A DNA stretch of 64,000 bases, taken from Streptomyces tauricus. Lineage in GTDB: Bacteria; Actinomycetota; Actinomycetes; Streptomycetales; Streptomycetaceae. The notes beneath the pieces were generated by a model, which saw nothing but the letters and a program-made list of their open reading frames with translations, had not been told where the DNA came from and made no database searches. The stretch lies in NCBI RefSeq assembly GCF_014650955.1, contig NZ_BMVY01000037.1, positions 1-64,000 of the forward strand. Direction: 5' to 3'. Numbering within the stretch: the stretch's first letter is position 1; each line of letters opens with the position of its first letter. Below are positions 56,750 through 64,000 of this stretch, piece after piece. The position numbers and the translations under genes were made by a program.

Positions 56750-56794
56750 TTGATTTAAGAAGTGAAGTAAGGGGTGCGTCAAGACTCTGGTACA
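56750..56794 (-). promoter_or_regulatory. GH16 promoter with putative ROK operator
   Basis: The 22-bp element at 56750-56771 (plus strand TTGATTTA, then AGAAGTGAA, then GTAAG) matches 49372-49393 in 17 of 22 positions. Both begin 72 bases upstream of their start codons. On the minus strand TTGACG just upstream (about 56777-56782) and TTAAAT inside the element, 18 nt apart, would form the promoter. Confidence 0.7.
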
Positions 56795-56845
56795 GACCAG
56801 CTGTTCACACCCCGCGGACCCCCCGCCCCGGCCGCCCGGACGGCC

Positions 56846-57520
56846 TCAGGCCGTGGCGGCCTTGCGGTCGCGTCGCCGCGGATGCACGGCGCGGCTCATC
56901 CGCCGGCCGAGGAGCAGATACCCGATCAGGGCGCCGGAGGTGTTGAGGATGACGTCGTCGATGTCGAAGGCACGGCCGGTGATGAACGTCCCCTGCACCA
57001 CCTCGACGAGCAGCATGGCCAGGGCGGTCAGCAGGGTCACGCGCAGGATGCCGCGCGCCTTGGGCACCAGCAGCGGCAGCAGCACACCGAAGGGGATGCC
57101 GAGGACGATGTTGCCGCCGATCTGCTTGACCGCGTCCCGCAGCTCGGGCTGGTCGAGGTAGGCGCGCAGTGAGCGCCCCGGGTGGATGTTGTTGTGCGTC
57201 AGCGCCTCGGAGGCCGGCGACGGCTGCAGCGTGAGCTTGGCCAGTACGGCGGCGAAGGCCACCATCGCGGCGAAGGCCAGCAGGACGACGAGTATGCGGA
57301 CGACCAGGGGAGGCCGGCGCCGCTCGCGGGCCACCTTCGAGGAGGGCGAGCGCGGCGGCTTGGACGACGGTTTGTGGGGCGCTTTCGACGACGGCCGGCC
57401 GGCCTTCGCGCCGAGGCGGAAGCGCGGCTTGGGGGCGTCGGAAGCCGTCTTCTCGGGGCCCGAGCGTGACGCGGAGCGGAAAGAAAAGGCGGTGCGGGGG
57501 CGTAGCGCTTCGCGGGCCAT
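56846..57520 (-). CDS. VanZ family protein
   Basis: 224 residues from ATG 57520 (GGAGGG upstream). The first 75 are basic, Ser/Pro/Lys-rich and cytoplasmic. Four or five helices follow (VVRILVVLLAFAAMVAFAAV, GGNIVLGIPFGVLLPLLV, VTLLTALAMLLVEVVQGTF). The VanZ motifs are NIVLGIPFG and the C-terminal FDIDDVILNTSGALIGYLL. VanZ proteins affect teicoplanin susceptibility in some hosts, but most homologues have no known role. It stands alone here, followed downstream by the GH16 promoter region. Confidence 0.9.
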   Translation of the reverse strand: MAREALRPRTAFSFRSASRSGPEKTASDAPKPRFRLGAKAGRPSSKAPHKPSSKPPRSPSSKVARERRRPPLVVRILVVLLAFAAMVAFAAVLAKLTLQPSPASEALTHNNIHPGRSLRAYLDQPELRDAVKQIGGNIVLGIPFGVLLPLLVPKARGILRVTLLTALAMLLVEVVQGTFITGRAFDIDDVILNTSGALIGYLLLGRRMSRAVHPRRRDRKAATA

Positions 57521-57664
57521 GCAACCCTCCAGTTTGGGACTGCGGTGTAGTGGAACCCGCATACCCTTTGATCGGTCGAAGATGCCGCTGCGACAGGCCG
57601 GTTGGAAGCATTCGGGCCGGGACGCGCCCGCGCCCGCGAGCTGCGCTTGGCTGCTCGCGGGCGC

Positions 57665-57760
57665 GGTCTTGCGCACTGTCTCGTGCATTGTCTCGTGCAT
57701 TGTCTTGCGCACTGCCTTGTGCGCGGTCTTGTGCGTGGTCGTGCGGGTGGTCTTGTGCGG
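57665..57760. repeat. Eight tandem copies of a 12-bp unit
   Basis: Eight consecutive 12-bp units of the form TGTCTCGTGCAT or GGTCTTGTGCGT run from 57665 to 57760 in the gap between the VanZ and DUF4230 genes. Two central units are identical; the outer ones differ at 1-4 positions. They contain no dyad and no spacer, so this is a minisatellite, not a CRISPR. Confidence 0.85.
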
Positions 57761-57795
57761 AGTGCCGACCAGGTGGACGGCACCCGACCGAGGGC

Positions 57796-58446
57796 TCAGG
57801 TCCCGTAGGTCACGCGCACCTCCTTGAACCCGAGCGAGCCCAGCAGACCCTTGAGCATGCCGGTGGTGTTCTCCTCGGCGCGGGCGGTCAGCTCGCTGTC
57901 CTTCGCGGCGTCACCGATGTGCCGGGCGGCGAGCCGCTGCACGGCCCGCTCGTCGTTCGGGTTGTCCGAGAAGACATCGCCGAGCCGGTCGAGGAGACCG
58001 CGCTGCTTGGAGACGGCGTACGAGTGGTCGGGGTCCAGTGCCGGCTTGCCCAGGGCTGCGTGCGGGAGCCTGAGCGTGGCCGCTGTGCGGTCCTTGTTGA
58101 CCTGCACATCCTTGTCGCGGATCTTTCCGAGGTCGACATAGGAGTCGACGGTGCCCGCGCCCACGTACAGCGTGCGGGTGCCCCGGACCGCGTCCGGCAG
58201 GTACTTGGTGTCCTTCTCCAGATCCACCACCACCTGGAAGTTGCCCGAGGCGGCGTCGTAACGGCTGATGTCCTGGATGGACTTGAGCAGCGTGGGGCCC
58301 GTCCGGTCGTGGGTCTCCTCGCGGAACACGTCGCCCAGTCCGGGCAGCAGGCTCCACCGCAGACCGGCGAAGAGCACCACCAGAACCAGCACGACGGCAC
58401 TCACGACCTTCGCCCATCCGGGCATGCGCTTAAGAGACGTCGTCAT
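57796..58446 (-). CDS. DUF4230 membrane-anchored protein
   Basis: 216 residues from ATG 58446 (GGAGG 9 nt upstream). One N-terminal helix (WAKVVSAVVLVLVVLFAGL) anchors it. The rest is the DUF4230 domain (LLKSIQDISRYDAASGNFQV, VVVDLEKDTKYLPDAVRGTR, GTVDSYVDLGKIRDKDVQVN, AATLRLPHAALGKPALDPDH). The role of the family is unknown; it faces the outside of the cell. The VanZ gene follows in the same direction beyond the minisatellite. Confidence 0.88.
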   Translation of the reverse strand: MTTSLKRMPGWAKVVSAVVLVLVVLFAGLRWSLLPGLGDVFREETHDRTGPTLLKSIQDISRYDAASGNFQVVVDLEKDTKYLPDAVRGTRTLYVGAGTVDSYVDLGKIRDKDVQVNKDRTAATLRLPHAALGKPALDPDHSYAVSKQRGLLDRLGDVFSDNPNDERAVQRLAARHIGDAAKDSELTARAEENTTGMLKGLLGSLGFKEVRVTYGT

Positions 58447-58565
58447 GTGGACCGTCCTCCTTCCTCCTTCCTTCTGCCCCTCAAATGCCCAGCCAGACAG
58501 CCACGTTGGTGTGCTCCTCCGCCCGCGTGTGCCGCGCGGGCCGCGCGATCCGCCCCTCCCGCCGG

Positions 58566-59107
58566 TCACCGGAGGGGGCGGTCCCCCGAGGGCCGTGACC
58601 ACCAGACGCCCTCGCCGTGCGTCAGACCGGGCAGCCGCAGCTCGATGTCACGTACGTGCCGGGCGGGCAACCGGCCCGTGACCAGCCACGAGGTGCTACC
58701 GCCCGTCGTCTCCCCGAACTCCGTCCCGCAGGACGCGAGTCGGGTCGTGACGGGGGCGAGCGCGTCGAGGGGCAGGTCGGCCTCGAAGGAGTGGTACGGC
58801 TCGTACACCCGTGTATGCGCGTGCTCCAGAGCGCGGTGCAACACCACCGGCGTGAGCCCGCGGAAGTCACCCGCCGTGCCGAGCGGCGGGGCGTAGCCGG
58901 ACCGGCCGAGCGGATGGTGATGCCGCGCTGCCGTTCGATCGCGCCGTCGTCCGTGCGGGTGTCGCCGGAGTCGACGCTGCCGAGCCGGTGGATGACACCG
59001 GCGTCGAAGAGCAGCCGCTCGGTGAGGCTGGTCCTACCGGCGTCGACGTGGGCCAGGATGCCGATGTTCAGGGTGCGCGAGGGGCGCGCGGGGTGCCAGG
59101 AGTTCAT
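58566..59107 (-). pseudogene. Internally deleted Tet(M)/OtrA-like ribosomal protection GTPase
   Basis: Two frames together carry the ends of a translational GTPase of the tetracycline ribosomal-protection kind. From ATG 59107 comes TLNIGILAHVDAGRTSLTER with GIERQRGITIRSA-type switch sequence. Around 58905 the frame shifts, and the second frame reads GDFRGLTPVVLHRALEHAHT, RVYEPYHSFEADLPLDALAP and on to the stop at 58566. About 400 residues of the middle are gone. The P-loop Lys is Arg (HVDAGRTS for HVDAGKTS). The gene cannot make a working protein. Confidence 0.85.
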
Positions 59108-59273
59108 GCGTGGTCGGGTCCTCAAGAACGATCGTCCGGTGGGGGCGAGGGGTTCCGAAAAATCGGCGCATGCGCGCTCCTGAGGTCGGTGAGTGGTCCA
59201 TGGGCATGATGGCCCGTTCGCATGGGTCGGCCGCTACCTGTTTTCCGTTGCGTGGACAGGGCGTCCGAACGGC

Positions 59274-59349
59274 AGTACCGAATAAGTACCGAACAGGCGA
59301 GGAGAGCGGACCGAGCAGAGCGGACCGAGCGGAGCGGACCGGGCGGAGC
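59274..59349 (+). repeat. Direct repeats in the tuf leader
   Basis: AGTACCGAATA (59274-59284) and AGTACCGAACA (59285-59295) are adjacent 11-bp repeats. They are followed by three copies of a 14-bp unit, GAGCGGACCGAGCA and variants (59304-59345). They occupy the probable promoter and leader of the tuf copy; AGGAGGGC at about 59371 is its ribosome binding site. Confidence 0.7.
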
Positions 59350-59384
59350 ACGCTCGTGTCACCCGGCGATCAGGAGGGCTTGCA

Positions 59385-60383
<999 letters not shown>

Positions 60384-61482
60384 AGGGGATCGATCCCCCT
60401 GCAGCGTATTTGTGCAGGTCAGAACCTTGATCGTGTGCGCTTCGGGGCGCGGGGTCGAATCGGGGTCGATTATGGATTATTTCAATAATTGGTGATCGGG
60501 GTGGCCTCGACGATCCTGATACATCGTGCCGCGTTGTTGGCGCGCCGCGGTGGGTCGCCTGATCTGGAGGTGAGAACTGGTGTTGCTTCACCCGCCCGGA
60601 GCGCTGGAGCCCTGCTGCACTGGCCCAACGCCCGGGACGTTGATCAAGAACTCGCCGGCCGCGGTATCCCGCCCGGCGCCGTACGGGTGGACGCGACTGC
60701 CGACGCCAGATCACGACGCTCCTGGCCTTCACTGGGACGCCTTCCGCTGCGTCGGCCCGGGCCGCGGTCGGCTGGTGTTGCAGGACGACACCGGTTGGGC
60801 CCACGGCCTGCAACACCCCGACGGCGTTCACACGATCACGTATAGCCGGATACGGCAGCACCCGACCGCCCAAGATCACCAACAGGGTCACGGCATTGCC
60901 TCTAGATTCCAGTGGGGTCAGTTCGGCGCAGAAGCCGGGTACGGCTCGCAATCGCAGTTGGGCTGTCGCGGTTGAGTATCCGCCGTTCGGCAGCCCGTTG
61001 ATGATCCACACGGTGACGTGGCTGTCGACGTCGTTGGACAGTGACCATGGAAGCGGCGAAGCATTCAGCGAGGTGTGGCCGTCCATCTTGAGAGCCTCAG
61101 CCTAGTCGGATCGAATCCGAGCAGGTCGGTAAGCCCTCCGGAGCAGGCGGCGTTCAGCACCTGGTGGATGGTTGCCATACTCGGCGAGACCCGTGCACTG
61201 AGCAGGGCTACCGCCTCCAGAGATGCAGCCTCACACGCTGAGACGGCCGATCATTTTCGGTCGCTGCTGGAACGGCATCTGGAGTCCCGGTGTTAGGAGC
61301 TGGCCCCCACAGCCGCCGTCTGCCTGCAGGTTCTTTCGCGATGACCGTCGGATCAACAGGCGTGGCCAAACATCAAGTCCGTAAGAGGCCAGTGTGAGAT
61401 GCGACACCATTGACCGGTGTGATCGATGGACACATGATCTTCACGGCTCTCATAAGGAAAATTTAAGAGAACGGGTGGGGCG
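60384..61482. other. 1.1-kb decayed region without a confident gene
   Basis: GC content dips locally (TATGGATTATTTCAATAATT at about 60471-60490). Several overlapping frames exist on both strands. The leftward stretch near 61086-60850 (VTVWIINGLPNGG, AVPGFCAELTPL) and a rightward stretch near 61140-61296 (STWWMVAILGETRALSRATA) have semi-natural composition, but none has a ribosome binding site or recognised family. The palindrome GGGGATCGATCCCC (60385-60398) sits at the tuf truncation. I read this as remnants left by insertion and deletion. Confidence 0.5.
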
Positions 61483-64000
61483 TGTTCACGCACATAGGGC
61501 GGCACGGCTGGCGTCAAGCGGCGCGAAGTGGGGTAATAGCCGTCGCACTCCTGGGGGGTGCGGTTCCGATGGGCGAAGCCGGGGCGACGCCCCGGCTCGC
61601 CGATGATGGGCCGGCTGCGGTGGCGGCTGACAGAACTCCGGAGTCGAAAGCAAGCGAGCTCGCAGCGAAGACCGGCGAGAAGGTGACCGTGGATGCGGCC
61701 ACCACCGACTCATCTCAGGTCGTCGCAAATCCGGACGGTACTTTCACCCAGGAGATGAACGCCGCTCCCGTTCGCGCTCGACAGGACGACGGCAGTTGGG
61801 CCCCCATTGACACCACCTTGGTGCGTGAGGCGGACGGCTTTGTCCGGGCCAAGAACACCACGGCCGGTGTCACTTTTTCGGACGGCGGCAGCGGTGAGGG
61901 ACTGGTCACGCTCAAGGGCCAGGGGCACAAGCTGCAGCTCGGCTGGCCCGCTGCGCTGCCCAAACCCCAGCTGGACGACGCCACCGCCACCTACGCTGAT
62001 GTGCTCCCGGGCGTGGATCTGGAACTGACTGCGCTGAGCACCGGCTACACCTCGGTGCTCGTGGTCAAGACTGCGCAGGCAGCGGAGAATCCGGCGCTCG
62101 CCACCATCAGGATGACCGTTTCCGGTGGCAGCCTGGACATCGCCCCGACGGCCGACGGCGGTTTCATCGCACGCGACGGGAACGGAACACCGGTCTTCGA
62201 GAGCCCGGCCGGGCGGATGTGGGACTCGGCCGGTGACACTCCGGCTACTGCTGGTGGCAGCCCACTGCTTGGCCGCTCCGCTTCTTCCGCAGAAGCAACG
62301 GCTGAGGATGTGCAGGAGATAACTCCGCTGCCCGCCGCCAAGGGTGAGCCCGCTCCGTCGGAGGGGCCCAGCAGCGGTGACGCGAAAGCCGAGCTCCCGC
62401 TCGACATCGCCGGCACCACTTTGAAGATCACGCCTGATCCGGCTCTGCTCCATGGCAAAGACACTGTTTTCCCTCTCTACATCGACCCGCCGACCAAGGG
62501 CATCTCGCTGGGGGACTGGACGGCTCTGGCCTCCAACGGCTCCAAGTACTGGGAGTTCGACGGGGACAAGGGTGTGGGGCGCTGCTCCAACTATGCGGGC
62601 TACCTCTGCTCTAACAGCCCGTACACCCAGCGCATGTACTTCGAGTACCCGCTGTCGTCGATCCACGGCAAGAAGGTCCTGGACGCGACGATGGAGGTGT
62701 ACCAGGAGTGGACGTTCACCTGTGAGCCGCACTGGTACGACCTGAGTCGTGTGGACAAGGGCATTGCCTCCAGCACCACCTGGTCCTCTCGTCCCGCCGA
62801 GGTGGATTTGATGGGGGACCGGTATGTGGCCTATGGGCGGGGTGGCCTGTGCACGCCTCCACAGCCAGCCAACTGGGTGCGCTTCAGCGACAACGTGGAC
62901 GAGGAGACGAACGAGAATCTGACGACGACGCTGGCGTCCTATGCCGCGGACAAGAAGTCGCAGATCACCTTCTCGCTGACCGCGCACGACGAGTCCGACG
63001 GAGGCGCCTGGGCGCGGTTCCGCAAGGATGCGAAACTGTCGGTGACGTACGTGTCCTATCCGGGCAAGCCGACTTCCTACGGTGTCCAGCAGGGCACGAC
63101 CGGACGGGCCTGCAACGCGTCTTCGCTGCCCTTCGCCACTGGTGACAGTACGCCGAAGATGCTTGCCACGGTGCAGTCGGCCGACGGCTCCAACGCTCAG
63201 TTGCGCGCCATGTTCGAGGTGTGGAAGGCCGACGGCTCCAGCCGCACCTGGTCTGCGACCTCCCCGGACGGCGCCTGGGTGGCTGACAACGCCGCACGCA
63301 CCGCGACTTCAAGCACACTTCCGGCGCAGACGGACTACCGGATGCGGGCCAAGACCCAGGCGTACTACAAGACGGACCGGGGCGCCACGGGTGTGCTGGA
63401 CTCGTCGTGGTCGTCCTGGTGCTACTTCCGGGTCGACACCGACTCGCCGCCGCCTCCGGTGGTATCCAGCGCGGACGGCGTGTACAAGCCTGCCGAGACC
63501 GAGCCGGCCGCGGGCGGGGTGGGCACGGCGGGTAAGTTCACGTTCACGCCTGCGGACACCAACTCCACTACAGACGGCATTCAGTCCGACGTGGTCAGCT
63601 ACAGGTGGAAGTTGAACAGCGGCGCCGTCTCTGCCCCGATCAATGTCCCCAAGGGCACGGCCACCACCCAGACGATCACGCCGAATCAGGCCGGTGAGAA
63701 CACCATTCAGGTCTGGGGCTACGACGCGGCCGGGCACAGCTCGCTCACCGGCTACTACAGCTTCCTGGTCAAGGGCGCCGAGAAGCCCTCAGGGATCTGG
63801 CACCTGGACAACGGGCTCACCGATTCCACCACCGCCACCGCGCACCCGCTGACCTCCTCGGGAGGTACCTGGGACACCCTGTCCCGCAACGGGGCCGGCG
63901 CGGCGAAGCTCAACGGCACCAGCGCCTACCTCTCGACCTCCGGTGCGGTCCTGGACACCACCAAGTCCTTCACCGTCTCGGCCTGGGCACGTCTGGAGAA
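61483..64000 (+). CDS. Large secreted DNRLRE/LamG protein (5' part)
   Basis: 839 codons before the window ends, still open. GTG 61483 starts a Sec signal (SGVIAVALLGGAVP, then GEAGA). A region of about 350 residues resembles the N-terminal part of Streptomyces cell-wall proteins of the RHS/DNRLRE kind (TQEMNAAPVRARQDDGSWAP, YADVLPGVDLELTALSTGYT). A DNRLRE-like beta domain follows (YLCSNSPYTQRMYFEYPLSS, SGTTWSSRPAE-type text), then fibronectin-like segments. The start of a LamG/concanavalin-like domain comes last (IWHLDNGLTDST, AAKLNGTSAYLSTSG). Related proteins are often over 2,000 residues, and some end in RHS repeats and a toxin. The end is not visible here. Confidence 0.88.

Noticed and set aside
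57602..57808. Small rightward frame with LVHCLVHCLAHCL repeats
   Set aside because: The peptide is produced by the 12-bp minisatellite; no ribosome binding site or conserved sequence.
60385..60398. GGGGATCGATCCCC as an attachment site or IS end
   Set aside because: No matching copy, target duplication or transposase seen in the window; treated as a scar of unknown origin.

Overview
This is a window of high-GC actinobacterial chromosome, almost certainly Streptomyces. The coding regions have strong third-position G/C bias, GTG starts are common, and genes overlap as ATGA or GTGA. Many mRNAs look leaderless (a TANNNT -10 box 6-7 nt before the start codon). The regulators are mostly TetR, LacI, ROK, MerR and GntR types, and a DmdR/IdeR-type iron box is present. 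I see no rRNA, tRNA, CRISPR array, intact insertion sequence or phage genes. The two ends are decayed: gene relics lie at 234-958, and at 58566-61482 there is a broken ribosomal-protection GTPase, a truncated tuf gene and about 1.1 kb without a convincing gene.

Layout. 0.2-10.6 kb holds small redox and regulator modules. These are an SDR with a divergent TetR gene and three phased operators; a membrane protein with a YtrA-type GntR; a siderophore-interacting protein followed by a split-barrel/ferredoxin-reductase fusion, with a TetR gene divergent to both; an Old Yellow Enzyme with a divergent MerR; and an alpha/beta hydrolase. 10.6-12.7 kb holds a squalene/phytoene synthase homologue and a membrane-anchored AA10 LPMO. 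12.9-17.5 kb encodes a glycine-betaine/choline-type ABC importer whose ATPase is inverted and lies behind lutABC, with an unfamiliar membrane protein in between.

17.5-33.6 kb is an L-rhamnose catabolic island. rhaI, the aldolase/dehydrogenase fusion RhaEW and rhaB run leftward, followed by lutABC for L-lactate oxidation. An ABC importer, rhaM, a secreted beta-propeller protein and a LacI regulator run rightward. The two divergent promoters each carry a LacI-type operator at or just downstream of the predicted start. The encoded route runs from rhamnose through rhamnulose-1-phosphate and lactaldehyde to lactate and pyruvate, with dihydroxyacetone phosphate as the other product.

33.7-44.7 kb is a mixed region: an S33 peptidase, an SDR, a Cys-rich pentapeptide-repeat protein, a CYP102-like P450 with a divergent TetR, an iron-box-controlled DUF2470 protein, a conserved family of unknown function, an FUSC protein, an FBP/EF-G-binding protein and an APH-like kinase.

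44.7-56.8 kb contains two parts of what looks like one beta-glucan regulon. One part is a sugar ABC importer, a GH1 beta-glucosidase and a ROK repressor. The other is a secreted GH16 beta-glucanase with a ricin-type lectin domain. A near-identical 22-bp operator lies exactly 72 bases upstream of both the importer's binding-protein gene and the GH16 gene. Between them are an SDR, a HAD phosphatase, a PHP/PolX-like protein and small conserved proteins. The window closes with VanZ and DUF4230 proteins, the tet/tuf relic zone, and the 5' part of a very large secreted DNRLRE/LamG protein that runs off the end.
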